Positions 49,661-57,698 of a DNA stretch of 64,000 nucleotides are shown here, piece after piece (within the stretch, counting starts at the first letter, position 1; each line of letters opens with the position of its first letter). Origin of the DNA: DASUPK01 sp963797265 (GTDB lineage: Bacteria > Actinomycetota > Thermoleophilia > Solirubrobacterales > 70-9). Where the stretch lies: NCBI GenBank assembly GCA_963797265.1, contig CAWCOY010000003.1:806001-870000 (forward strand), read 5' to 3'. The notes under the pieces are model-generated. The model was not told the origin of the DNA. It did not search any database and saw nothing but the letters and a program-made list of their open reading frames with translations. The position numbers and the translations under genes are program-made.

Positions 49661-51175
49661 ATGACAGAGATCGCAGCAGTAGAAGCAGCACAGGCCAACG
49701 GAGAGACGCAGAGCGACCGCTCGCGCTGGATCGCACTGGTCGTGCTCTGCGTCGGGATGCTGATGATCGTCCTCGACCAGACGATCGTGAACGTCGCCCT
49801 CCCTTCGATCAAGGACGACCTCGGCTTCTCGCAGTCCACCCTGGCGTGGGTCGTGAACGCCTACCTGATCACCTTCGGCGGCCTGCTGCTCCTGGCCGGC
49901 CGGCTCGGTGACCTGATCGGCCGCAAGACGATCTTCATGTCCGGCCTGGCGCTGTTCACGTTCGCCTCGGTGCTCTGCGGCGTCGCGCAGACCCAGGAGA
50001 TGCTGGTCGGCGCCAGATTCCTGCAGGGCGTCGGCGGCGCGACGACCTCCGCGGTGATCCTCGGCATGATCGTGACGATGTTCCCGGAGCCCCGGGACCA
50101 GGCCAAGGCGATCGGCGTCTACAGCTTCGTCGCCGCGGCCGGCGCCTCGATCGGCCTGCTGCTCGGGGGCGTGCTTACCCAGGCTTTGAGCTGGCACTGG
50201 ATCTTCTTCGTCAACGTGCCGATCGGCGTCGCGACCGCACTCGCTGCAACCCGCGTGGTCGAGCGCGACGAGGGGATCGGCCTGAGGAAGGGCGCGGACG
50301 CCCTCGGCGCCGTCCTGATCACCGCGGCCCTGATGCTCGGCGTCTACACGATCGTCAAGCCCGCGGCCGACGACGGCTGGGGCGCTCCCCTGACGCTCGG
50401 CCTCGGCGCCGCCTCGCTCGCCCTGCTGGCCGCCTTCATCGCCCGTGAGGCGACTGCAAGGACGCCGCTGGTCCCGCTGCGCATCTTCCGGAACCGGAAC
50501 GTCTCCGGAGCGAACGCGGTCCAGGGACTGTTCGTCGCCGGCATGTTCGGGATGTTCTTCCTGGGCAGCCTCTATCTCGAGCGGGTGCTGGGCTACGACC
50601 CACTCGAGATCGGTCTCGCCTTCCTGCCGGTCGCGCTGGCGATCGGGATCCTGTCCGTGGGCTTCTCCGAGCGGCTGGTGATGCGCTTCGGCGCGAAGCC
50701 CGTGCTGCTGGTCGGGCAGGCCCTGATCGTGGCGGGCCTCGTGCTCTTCGCACTGACGCCCGTTCACTCCAGCTACCTGAGCGACCTGCTCGCGCCGATG
50801 CTCCTGCTGGGCGTCGGGGCCGGCCTCTCGTTCCCCTCGCTGATGGGGCTGGCGATGTCGAGTGCGAATGAACAGGACGCGGGCCTTGCCTCCGGCCTGG
50901 TCAACACCTCGCTGCAGGTCGGCGGGGCGCTCGGCCTGGCCGTTCTGGCCACGCTCTCAGCGACCCGTACCGACAACCTGCTGGCGAGTGGCAGCTCGCA
51001 GGATGCGGCCCTGACGGGTGGCTTCCACCTGGCCTTCTGGATCGGCGCAGGCCTGGTGACGGCGGCCATCGCGATCACCACGCTGGTGGTTCGCACCCGC
51101 CCGGCGCTCTCCGAGGCCACGCCTGTCGAGCAGCCAGAGCTCGAGGGCGAGCCCGCCTACTGGGAGGCCGCCTAA
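49661..51175 (+). CDS. MFS multidrug exporter (DHA2, EmrB/QacA type)
   Basis: A 504-residue, 14-segment exporter. LDQTIVNVALPSIKDDLGFS is motif D1 of the DHA2 family, LLLLAGRLGDLIGRKTIF is motif A, and GARFLQGVGGATTSAVIL follows. It would export toxic compounds by proton antiport. ATG 49661 follows a weak GGGGGAA sequence; the open frame begins at 49382. Adjacent to and probably repressed by the MarR protein. Confidence 0.92.
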   Translation: MTEIAAVEAAQANGETQSDRSRWIALVVLCVGMLMIVLDQTIVNVALPSIKDDLGFSQSTLAWVVNAYLITFGGLLLLAGRLGDLIGRKTIFMSGLALFTFASVLCGVAQTQEMLVGARFLQGVGGATTSAVILGMIVTMFPEPRDQAKAIGVYSFVAAAGASIGLLLGGVLTQALSWHWIFFVNVPIGVATALAATRVVERDEGIGLRKGADALGAVLITAALMLGVYTIVKPAADDGWGAPLTLGLGAASLALLAAFIAREATARTPLVPLRIFRNRNVSGANAVQGLFVAGMFGMFFLGSLYLERVLGYDPLEIGLAFLPVALAIGILSVGFSERLVMRFGAKPVLLVGQALIVAGLVLFALTPVHSSYLSDLLAPMLLLGVGAGLSFPSLMGLAMSSANEQDAGLASGLVNTSLQVGGALGLAVLATLSATRTDNLLASGSSQDAALTGGFHLAFWIGAGLVTAAIAITTLVVRTRPALSEATPVEQPELEGEPAYWEAA

Positions 51176-51882
51176 CCCAGACGTTCCTCGATCGCGGCCA
51201 GCTCCTTCAGCAGCTGGTCGCGGCGAGGACCGGGCTCCTCCCGCAGCGCCGCCCGCGCGGCTTGGAGCCCATAGCGCGCCTCGGCGTCCCGCCCCTGCTG
51301 GGCGTCGAGGCGCGCCCTCTGCATCAGGGTCTCGGCCGGATGCACCTCGTCCCTGCCGGCCAGCACCGACGCAACGCGGGATTGCGGCTCGACGTCGTCG
51401 AGGCGGCCGCGCTGCTGGTGCGGCAGCTGGCTCGCCTCGGTCCAGCGGCCCTCCGCCAGCTCATCGCCTGTGCCGTGCCCCATCCGAATCGCCAGTGCCT
51501 TGGTCGCGCCGATCTCCTGAACCAGCGGGTCACGCGCTTCGGCCCGCAGGGCGCCCAGCGCGCGATTGACGATCCGGGTTGCGTCTCGAAGCTCCCGCGT
51601 TCCGCGCTCGCGATCGCGAAGCGTCTCCTTGAGCCAGGCGGACCCCGCGGGCGCGTCGTCGAGGGCCACGCCGGTGACCGTCACCCGGGTGACCGGGACC
51701 TGCTCGGGCTCGCCGGGCGCAACCGGCTGGGGCCGGCGGCGGCCACGGCGCCGGGGCCGGGGCGCGTCCAGTTCCTGCACGATCAGAACCCGCTCGACCT
51801 CGTCCTCGCGAACCAGGTAGCGGCCCTCGGGCAATCCGATCTTTCCCGCCAGCTCGAGCTGGACGAAGCTGGCTCGGGTTAT
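51172..51882 (-). CDS. Conserved protein of unknown function; start codon unclear
   Basis: About 236 residues with no named family. The likely N-terminus reads (I)TRASFVQLELAGKIGLPEGRYLVRED, then a basic linker (RPRRRGRRRPQPVAP) and a helical C-terminal half (ARYGLQAARAALREE..RDQLLKELAAIEER). At the expected start position the codon is ATA (51880-51882), not ATG or GTG. The next in-frame choice is TTG 51834, which would lose conserved-looking sequence. A family-1 repeat lies immediately upstream. Its stop overlaps the convergent MFS stop region by 4 bases. Confidence 0.55.
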   Translation of the reverse strand: MTRASFVQLELAGKIGLPEGRYLVREDEVERVLIVQELDAPRPRRRGRRRPQPVAPGEPEQVPVTRVTVTGVALDDAPAGSAWLKETLRDRERGTRELRDATRIVNRALGALRAEARDPLVQEIGATKALAIRMGHGTGDELAEGRWTEASQLPHQQRGRLDDVEPQSRVASVLAGRDEVHPAETLMQRARLDAQQGRDAEARYGLQAARAALREEPGPRRDQLLKELAAIEERLG

Positions 51883-51895
51883 CGAGGTCGAGGGC

Positions 51896-51934
51896 GTGAT
51901 GAGAGGGTGCGCGTCAGCGCAACCCGATTCATGG
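51896..51934 (+). repeat. Palindromic element family 1, intergenic copy
   Basis: GTGATGAGAGGGTGCGCG and AGCGCAACCCGATTCATGG. GGGTGCGC pairs with GCGCA-A-CCC with the conserved bulged A; the T-A pair replaces the C-G pair of the copies at 7749 and 10928. Confidence 0.65.
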
Positions 51935-51938
51935 TGAC

Positions 51939-54389
51939 CTAGTCGCCGCTGCTGCCGCCCTTTGCCGGCAGCGCGGCGGCCGACGGCTTCGCCGGCACCT
52001 TCGGGTTCTGGATCTGGCCCAGGCGCTGGATCAGCCGCTGCCACTGCTCGGGCTTCAGGATCTGACCGAGCTGCTTGATCGAGCTCCCGCCTGTGGTGAA
52101 GGTGTAGCCGACGTGGATGTGGTTGTAGTGGTCGGGCAGGATGAAGGTCGGCGGCCCGAGGTCCATCAGGGAGATGATCTGCGCCGGGCGCATCGTGCCC
52201 TGGAGGAGCAGCAGGTCCTTGATCACCGCCTCGGTGATCGTGCCCGGGCCCTGGTGGCCGGTGATCGGTATGCCGTTCACCGCGGCGATGTCCACCGCCG
52301 AGCCGTAGGAGTGCGCGGAGACGTTGCCGGACGCGGTCAGGTACGAGTGACCGCACTTCAGCGAGGTGATCGTCAGGCGGTAGCCCTTGGCGACCAGATA
52401 CTCCATCATCGCGAGCACGCGGCGGTCGATCTGGCCGGTGGCGATGTCGTTGCGGCCGCACGCGTAGATCGAAATCGCCGGGTCGTTCAGCACCCGCTGC
52501 TGGAGCGCCGCCTTCGACATCAGCAGGACCTGGCCGACGGTCGGGTTGTCCGAGAACGGGTTCTTGTCGGCGGCCCGGTAGATCGCGGTGGTCTCGAGCA
52601 GCTTCCAGCCATCGAGGATCGGCTTGGGGTCGATGGTGGGAGCGCCGCGGCCGGCGGGCCGGATCGCGAAATTGACGTGCGGCGGGGCGGCGTCGGGCTG
52701 GCCGACGCGGCCGATCACGGTGCCGCCGGTGACCTTGGAGCCGACCTTGAGCGGGCGCAGCTCCATCGTCTTCTGGTCGAACTGGAAGCTCGGGGCGAGG
52801 GCGGACTTGAAGGTCTCATAGCCGGGCACCGCGCGGCCGAGAAGCTGGTCGAGCTGGCTGGAGACGCCCGGGTTGCCCGCGTTGCCGGAACGCCGCGGCA
52901 GGGCGAAGAGCCGGTTGCGGAGATCCTCGGTGTTCTGGGCGCTCGGACGCTTGGAGGCCTTCGGCGCGGCGCTCTGCCGCTTGGAATGTGAATTGTCGCC
53001 CGCGGAGGCCGGCGCGCTCGGGGCGGCGTCCTTACTCGGGTTGGTGAGCTTGAGGTCCTTGGCGGAGAGCCCGTGCTGGCGCGGCACCGGGTGCACCTTC
53101 TCGATCTCGCCGAGGTGCGCGTAGGTGTAGCGGTTGCCGTAGGCGTCCTGGAGGACGATGAACTTGCCGAGCTGCTTCGAGTTCCCCATCTTCTTGATGA
53201 CGCCGTCATTGACCGCAACCACCGGAGCGTTAAGGCTCGAGTAGATGTTGATGCTTCGCCGCTGGGCGTTCGAGGCGATCACGTCGGCGGCGTTGCCGGA
53301 GGCCTTGCGCTGGGTCGTGGAGCGGGCGAGCGCCGCGGCGTCGTTGATGTCGTCGGCGTAGCGCGCGTCGGCGGCGACCGGGAAGTGCGCGCCCTCGGTG
53401 AGCCCGGTGAGCGAGCCGACCAGGGCATCCGGCAGCTTGCCGTACTCATTGGCGTAGAGCAGGACCTCGTCGACGTACCAGTCGGCGTGGTTGTAGGCGA
53501 AGATCGCCTGACGGATGTCCCTGTCGCCGCCGGCCGCCCTCAGGTACCGGGCCGCCGCGCAGATCGCGTCGACCGGGTTGTAGGGGTCCTTGCGCCCGTC
53601 GTCGTTGGCGTCCACTCCATAGGCCGCCCAGGTCGAGGGGATGAACTGCATCCAGCCCTCGGCGCCGGCGGAGGAGACGTTCAGGTTGGTGCCGAAGGCG
53701 GTCTCGATCTTGTTGATGCCGGCGAGCACCTGCCAGGGGACCCCGTACTCGGTGCCGCAGGACTGGTAGATCGGGAGGAGGAAGGGCGGGATCTCGAAGG
53801 AGTCGATAACGAAGTTGGGGACGCCGATCGGGGCGGGGCCGAACTGCGCGACCGTGAGGCTTGGGTTGGTGGGCGCCGGGGAGCCGTCCGGGTTGCGGAG
53901 GGCAGGCTCCTGGATCTTCTGACGCTCGCCCTTGGCGACCTGCTTGGCGCCCTTGCCCTTCTTGTTCTCCTTGCCGAACAGGCCCTTGGCACCGACCTTC
54001 GGGGACTTGCCGGTCTTGCCGGTCTTGCCGGTCTTGCCCGTCTTCCCCCCGCCGGTGGTGGTGGTCGTCGTCGTCGTCCCACCACCTGACGTGGTCGTGC
54101 CGCCGCCGGTGGTGGTGCCGCCGCCGGTGGTCGTGGTGCCGCCGCCAGTCGGCGCGTTGTACTCGTCGTTGTCGAGCGCGCCCGTGCAGCCCGGATCACT
54201 GAGGTCGACGTGGCCGTCGCCATCGTTGTCGCTCAGGTCCGAGCACTGCGGGAGCACGTTGCCGCCGCCCGTCCCGGGCACAGTGACCGTCAGATCGCCC
54301 GTCCCGACCGAGAGCGAGCTCGCGCTCCCGGCGGCAATTATCGCCAGGGCTCCGCCGAGAGCGATGATGACGAGAAGCTTTTTTCTCAT
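51939..54389 (-). CDS. Secreted multidomain murein hydrolase (lytic transglycosylase, degenerate M23, M15-type peptidase)
   Basis: An 816-residue secreted protein. Signal peptide (about 1-28); a short Asp-rich calcium-binding-like segment (DNDGDGHVDLSDPGC); a Gly/Thr-rich linker with KTG repeats (about 77-130). A transglycosylase domain follows (about 205-320; INKIETAFGTNLNVSSAGAE, GWMQFIPSTWAAYG with catalytic Glu in KIETAFG). An M23-like region has the first zinc histidine and the HxH motif altered (HVNFAI), so it is probably inactive. The C-terminal domain carries SAHSYGSAVDIAAVNG and DHYNHIHVGY, M15-type zinc ligands. It would cleave glycan and peptide bonds in the wall. Confidence 0.85.
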   Translation of the reverse strand: MRKKLLVIIALGGALAIIAAGSASSLSVGTGDLTVTVPGTGGGNVLPQCSDLSDNDGDGHVDLSDPGCTGALDNDEYNAPTGGGTTTTGGGTTTGGGTTTSGGGTTTTTTTTGGGKTGKTGKTGKTGKSPKVGAKGLFGKENKKGKGAKQVAKGERQKIQEPALRNPDGSPAPTNPSLTVAQFGPAPIGVPNFVIDSFEIPPFLLPIYQSCGTEYGVPWQVLAGINKIETAFGTNLNVSSAGAEGWMQFIPSTWAAYGVDANDDGRKDPYNPVDAICAAARYLRAAGGDRDIRQAIFAYNHADWYVDEVLLYANEYGKLPDALVGSLTGLTEGAHFPVAADARYADDINDAAALARSTTQRKASGNAADVIASNAQRRSINIYSSLNAPVVAVNDGVIKKMGNSKQLGKFIVLQDAYGNRYTYAHLGEIEKVHPVPRQHGLSAKDLKLTNPSKDAAPSAPASAGDNSHSKRQSAAPKASKRPSAQNTEDLRNRLFALPRRSGNAGNPGVSSQLDQLLGRAVPGYETFKSALAPSFQFDQKTMELRPLKVGSKVTGGTVIGRVGQPDAAPPHVNFAIRPAGRGAPTIDPKPILDGWKLLETTAIYRAADKNPFSDNPTVGQVLLMSKAALQQRVLNDPAISIYACGRNDIATGQIDRRVLAMMEYLVAKGYRLTITSLKCGHSYLTASGNVSAHSYGSAVDIAAVNGIPITGHQGPGTITEAVIKDLLLLQGTMRPAQIISLMDLGPPTFILPDHYNHIHVGYTFTTGGSSIKQLGQILKPEQWQRLIQRLGQIQNPKVPAKPSAAALPAKGGSSGD
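54006..54041 (-). repeat. Four 9-base tandem repeats encoding KTG units
   Basis: CTTGCCGGT three times and CTTGCCCGT once, encoding the KTG repeats in the linker of the murein hydrolase. Likely to vary in number by slippage. Confidence 0.7.
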
Positions 54390-54634
54390 TGGCTAGCCGA
54401 TCCTGCCCGCGAAGCTCTGGATCCTCCAGGGTCTGCCAGGCACAGCCTCCCTGCAGCCACGGGCTAGGCGGACGCTACTGATTCGCATTTCCCTTTGCAA
54501 CGGGGAACCGTTGCCTGGGCGGCCTGCAACCGAGAACCCTCCTCACTGCGTGTGCAAGCGTATTTGACCGGGCCCGTCGCCAATGTTGTGCGAGCGTTGA
54601 GCGGGCGCTTGGACCCCGCGCCTAGCGCGGTACC

Positions 54635-54991
54635 GTGCTCGTGAACGATATGGACGCGGGCGGCGGCGAAGCGAGAGAGGACCGGGCATCGAGCCGGGGC
54701 GAGAGCGCCTTGGGTGACCTGGCGCAGCTGCTGGTCGAGAACCCGTGGATGAACCAGGCCTTACAGGTCGCCTTTGGCATGCGCGAGAGAGCCTCGGAGG
54801 CGGGGGCCACGGTGATCCGGAATCTGAACCTGCCGACCGGCCATGACGTCGACCGGGTCGCGCGACGCCTCCGCTCCCTCTCGGAGCGGCTCGAGGAGGT
54901 CGAGGACGCGCTCGACCGGCTCAGCCGAGAGGTCGCGGAGCTGCGCCGGGAGCGCGAGTCCTCGCGCCCCGATACCTCGACTCGAGGTTGA
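54635..54991 (+). CDS. Phasin-like coiled-coil protein
   Basis: A 118-residue protein with an amphipathic helix (QLLVENPWMNQALQVAFGM), NLPTGHDVDRVARRL and a C-terminal coiled coil (LSERLEEVEDALDRLSREVAELRRERE). The NxPTxxDVxRL pattern resembles phasin/PHA-regulatory proteins, though no PHA synthase is nearby. Start is uncertain: GTG 54635, GTG 54641 and ATG 54650 are in frame; TACCGT at 54631-54636 may be its -10. Confidence 0.6.
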   Translation: MLVNDMDAGGGEAREDRASSRGESALGDLAQLLVENPWMNQALQVAFGMRERASEAGATVIRNLNLPTGHDVDRVARRLRSLSERLEEVEDALDRLSREVAELRRERESSRPDTSTRG

Positions 54992-55003
54992 CGCTGCGGA
55001 GAT

Positions 55004-55717
55004 CTAGGCTTCGAGCGCCGCGGCGGCGGCCGCTCCCATGCGCGCGGTCGCGTCGGCCAGGTCATCGTCCCCGATCCGGCCCCGCTGCCCGTTCTCGAAG
55101 GTGTCCGAGATCGCGAGCAGGCAGGCGGTGGCCACGCCCAGCCGCCTCCCCAGGGTGAACAGGCTTGCCGCCTCCATCTCAACCGCGACCGCCCCGCGCT
55201 CGAGCCAGGCATCCGCAGGCGGCCGGGGCGGCCCAGCGTCCTCCTCGCCTGCGTCATAGAAGAGATCGGTGGTCACGGTCCTGACCGGGCTAGGGCTCTC
55301 GGGCAGCGAACCCACCAGTTGGCGCGTGAGCTCGGCATCGGGCTCGGCGACCTCACGCGCCCCCAGCGAGCGGCTCGCGCCGTCCTCCGCGAGCGCCTCG
55401 CCGGCGACGATCAGATCTCCGTGTCGGAGGTTGGCGTCCAGGGCGCCGCAGGTGCCCACCCGGATCGCCCTGCGCACGCCGAGCTCGGCGAGCTCGTGCA
55501 GGACGATCGCGGCGCTCGGTCCTCCCATCCCGGTGGACTGGATGCTGAGTGCGCGCCCGCCCGGGGTCTCCCCGCTATACCCCCAGAGCCCGCGGGCGTG
55601 GTTGCTCATCCTCGGCTCGGTGAGCAGCTGCTGGGCGAGGGCCAGGGCCCGGCCGGGATCTCCGGGAAGCAGCGCGTCTGCGGCGTAGGGGGTGCTGGGC
55701 CGGAGGTGGTGCGGCAT
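55004..55717 (-). CDS. Nucleoside phosphorylase (PNP/UDP family)
   Basis: A 237-residue enzyme: LLPGDPGRALALAQ (phosphate loop), GTCGALDANLRHGDLIVA, AVEMEAASLFTLGRR (nucleoside-binding Met-Glu) and LLAISDTFENG. It splits purine or uridine nucleosides with phosphate; the base preference is not clear. ATG 55717 has TACGGT 9 bases upstream; the open frame extends to 55990. It is head to head and nearly overlapping with the next plus-strand gene. Confidence 0.9.
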   Translation of the reverse strand: MPHHLRPSTPYAADALLPGDPGRALALAQQLLTEPRMSNHARGLWGYSGETPGGRALSIQSTGMGGPSAAIVLHELAELGVRRAIRVGTCGALDANLRHGDLIVAGEALAEDGASRSLGAREVAEPDAELTRQLVGSLPESPSPVRTVTTDLFYDAGEEDAGPPRPPADAWLERGAVAVEMEAASLFTLGRRLGVATACLLAISDTFENGQRGRIGDDDLADATARMGAAAAAALEA

Positions 55718-55787
55718 GGGGCGGCCACCGTACAGCGATGTGAGGGAGTGGTTTCCGGGGGTAGGCTTAGCCACGGTTGGTACCCGA

Positions 55788-56267
55788 GTGGGATCGAAGG
55801 CAAAAGCGGCGAAGGGCTTGACCTCAGGTCGAGGGTCAGGCCCGGGCGAGGAACTGACGAAGAAGGAGCTCAGGGAGATCCTCGATGCCGTGCTTCGCGA
55901 GATCGATGCGGACCCGGACGACGGACCGCGGCTGAGCGCGGCTGCCGCGCCGCTCCGGATCGAGTTTCCGGATCTGAAGCTAGTGCTCAACGTTTCCCGG
56001 GCCGACCGAGGGCGTCACTGCCTGAGCTGGAACTTCTCCAGCCGCTCCACCGCCGGCCCGAAGCTGCGCCTGAGCATGGAGTCGGCGGTCGCCAACCGCG
56101 TTTTCCAGGGCAGGGAGAATCCCGCCATCGCGATCGCGCGCGGCCGGCTGCGGACGAGGGTCGAGGATGCCGGCGCGGCACTGCGCTTCTTTCCCGCCGC
56201 CAAGCCGCTCTTCTCCCGCTATCGCGACCTCGTCGCGGAGAAGTACCCCCACCTCGCCCTTGACTGA
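55788..56267 (+). CDS. Conserved protein, possibly SCP2-like
   Basis: About 159 residues. LTKKELREILDAVLREIDAD precedes a compact domain with FPDLKLVLNVSRA, CLSWNFSSRSTAGPKLRLSM, NRVFQGRENPAIAIARGRL and AALRFFPAAKPLFSRYRDLV. The pattern is reminiscent of SCP2 sterol-carrier domains but the match is weak. Start uncertain: TAGGCT at 55762 would place a leaderless start at 55776, where the codon is GTT; GTG 55788 is the first valid in-frame start after it. Confidence 0.6.
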   Translation: MGSKAKAAKGLTSGRGSGPGEELTKKELREILDAVLREIDADPDDGPRLSAAAAPLRIEFPDLKLVLNVSRADRGRHCLSWNFSSRSTAGPKLRLSMESAVANRVFQGRENPAIAIARGRLRTRVEDAGAALRFFPAAKPLFSRYRDLVAEKYPHLALD

Positions 56268-56284
56268 AAGGCCTAGCCGCGGGA

Positions 56285-56314
56285 TTGACTTGGCCCCGGA
56301 GGGAGGCGTAATCT
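56285..56314 (+). promoter_or_regulatory. Vegetative promoter before the MerR-cyclase leader
   Basis: TTGACT and TAATCT separated by 18 bases. Transcription would begin near 56321, about 160 bases before the cyclase gene start. Confidence 0.6.
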
Positions 56315-56320
56315 CGGCTC

Positions 56321-56480
56321 ACTCGAAAAGCTCTTGGGCCGGAAGCGGGTCCACGGTCCGCAGGTCCCCCGGCGACTGGGATCGGCGACAGGGCTCCGCG
56401 AGGCGTCTAGGCGCCGCTGGCCGACGAGGCGGGCCGAAAGCCCGCAGGCGACGGGGTCCTGGGGCCCCGTCGCTTCTTTC
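56321..56480 (+). ncRNA. Candidate structured leader or independent small RNA
   Basis: About 160 GC-rich bases between a good promoter and a terminator-like hairpin that ends 3 bases before the MerR-cyclase start. GGCGAC-N-GGG occurs three times (about 56373, 56385 and 56447), and GCGGGC-CGAAA-GCCCGC forms a small stem at about 56429. No known riboswitch or SRP/6S core was found in it. It could be a cis-regulatory leader or a separate RNA. Confidence 0.35.
56448..56480 (+). terminator. Terminator-like hairpin just before the MerR-cyclase start
   Basis: GCGACGGGG and CCCCGTCGC form a 9-bp stem with an 8-base loop, followed by TTCTTTC. Only 3 bases separate it from the ATG at 56484, and no SD is visible, so it could attenuate expression. 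Confidence 0.55.
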
Positions 56481-56483
56481 GCG

Positions 56484-57698
56484 ATGAACTCTCTCGATCC
56501 AGCTGACCAGGAGAATCGGATCTCCCTGACCGAGGCGGGCCGGCTCGCCGGCGTCTCGACCTCGACCCTGAAGCGCTGGGCGGCTGATGGGCTCGTCCCG
56601 GTGGAGGACGGGATGTGGACGAGGGCGTCCGCCGCCCAGGCGCGGGTGATCGCCCGGATGCGGGAGCGCGGCTACTCGGTCGACGCGATCAAGGCGGCGG
56701 CGGAGGGCGGACGGCTCGCGTTCGGCCGCGCCGAGGACCTCTTCCAGGTCCCCGAGGGCCGCTACAGCCGCGACCAGGCGGCGGAGCTGACGGGGCTCGA
56801 GCCCGAGTTGATCGAGCGGCTGATGACTCTGCTCGGCACGCCGATGACCGCCGACGGGATGCTGAACGAGGAGGACCTGAGAGCGATGCGCCACTGCGCA
56901 AACGTCCTCTCCTCTGGATTCCCGCTGGTCGCCTTTCTTCAGCTGGTGCGGGTCTACGCCCAATCGATTCGCCGTGTCGCCGACGCGGAGGTTCGCCTCT
57001 TCCACCTCTACGTCCACGAACCGCTGATCCAGGAAGAGGTGCCGCCGCTCGAGATCGCGGAGGAGATGGGGGAGCTCGCGTCCGACCTGCTGCCCGTCAC
57101 CGGGCCGCTGATGGAGTACATGCACAACCGCTACCTCCGCTTCTACATCGAGCAGGACGTGGTCGGGCACATGGAGGCCGACATCGGCGGCGCCGGCCGC
57201 GGCCTCGCTCGGGTCTCGATGACCTTCTGCTTCGTGGACCTGACTGGGTTCACCAGGTACACGGAGGAGGAGGGCGACGAGGAGGCCCTCGACATGATCG
57301 AGCGCTTCATCGACACCGTGGAGGCGACTCTGCCCTCTGAGGCGACGATCGTGAAGACGATCGGCGACGAGGTGATGGTCGTGTCGCCGGAGCCGGCGAC
57401 GCTGACCGAATGGGCGGTCGGCTTCCTCGCCCTCTTTCAGGAGAGGCCCCAGCCGCGGGTGGGGATCCACAACGGCGCCGCCGTGTTCCGGGACGGCGAT
57501 TACTTCGGCGGCGACGTCAACCTTGCGCACCGGGTGGTCTCAAGGGCGCTCGGCGGAGAGGTGCTGGTGACCCAGGCACTCGTCGACGCCATCGACGAGT
57601 CCGAGTTCCTGCGCTTCGACGCGATCGGCGAAGTGGTGCTCAAGGGATTCCCGGAGCCGATCTCCCTCTATATAGCCCGGCCTGCGATGGACCAGTGA
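56484..57698 (+). CDS. MerR-type HTH fused to a class III adenylate/guanylate cyclase domain
   Basis: A 404-residue protein. A MerR-like DNA-binding domain (LTEAGRLAGVSTSTLKRWAADGLV, about residues 12-75) is followed by a second helical region (YSRDQAAELTGLEPELIERLM) and a C-terminal cyclase domain (MTFCFVDLTGFTRYTEEEGD, about 250; TIVKTIGDEVMVVS, VGIHNGAAVFRDGDYFGGDVN). The first metal aspartate (FVDLTGF) and second (GDEVM) are kept, but the substrate cannot be told. It may link cyclic-nucleotide synthesis or binding to gene control. ATG 56484; the open frame extends to 56334. Confidence 0.87.
   Translation: MNSLDPADQENRISLTEAGRLAGVSTSTLKRWAADGLVPVEDGMWTRASAAQARVIARMRERGYSVDAIKAAAEGGRLAFGRAEDLFQVPEGRYSRDQAAELTGLEPELIERLMTLLGTPMTADGMLNEEDLRAMRHCANVLSSGFPLVAFLQLVRVYAQSIRRVADAEVRLFHLYVHEPLIQEEVPPLEIAEEMGELASDLLPVTGPLMEYMHNRYLRFYIEQDVVGHMEADIGGAGRGLARVSMTFCFVDLTGFTRYTEEEGDEEALDMIERFIDTVEATLPSEATIVKTIGDEVMVVSPEPATLTEWAVGFLALFQERPQPRVGIHNGAAVFRDGDYFGGDVNLAHRVVSRALGGEVLVTQALVDAIDESEFLRFDAIGEVVLKGFPEPISLYIARPAMDQ

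Noticed and set aside
54006..54175. Tandem repeats as a possible CRISPR or VNTR locus
   Set aside because: They are short in-frame codon repeats for a KTG and Gly/Thr linker; there are no spacers.
54390..54634. Possible c-di-AMP (ydaO) riboswitch before the murein hydrolase
   Set aside because: Such genes often carry one, and a GCAACGG/CCGTTGC hairpin is present at 54497-54514, but the conserved ydaO strings could not be found. No other gene or clear signal is seen in this stretch.
56321..56480. SRP RNA, 6S RNA or a known riboswitch
   Set aside because: None of their conserved core strings is present; kept only as an unassigned structured leader.
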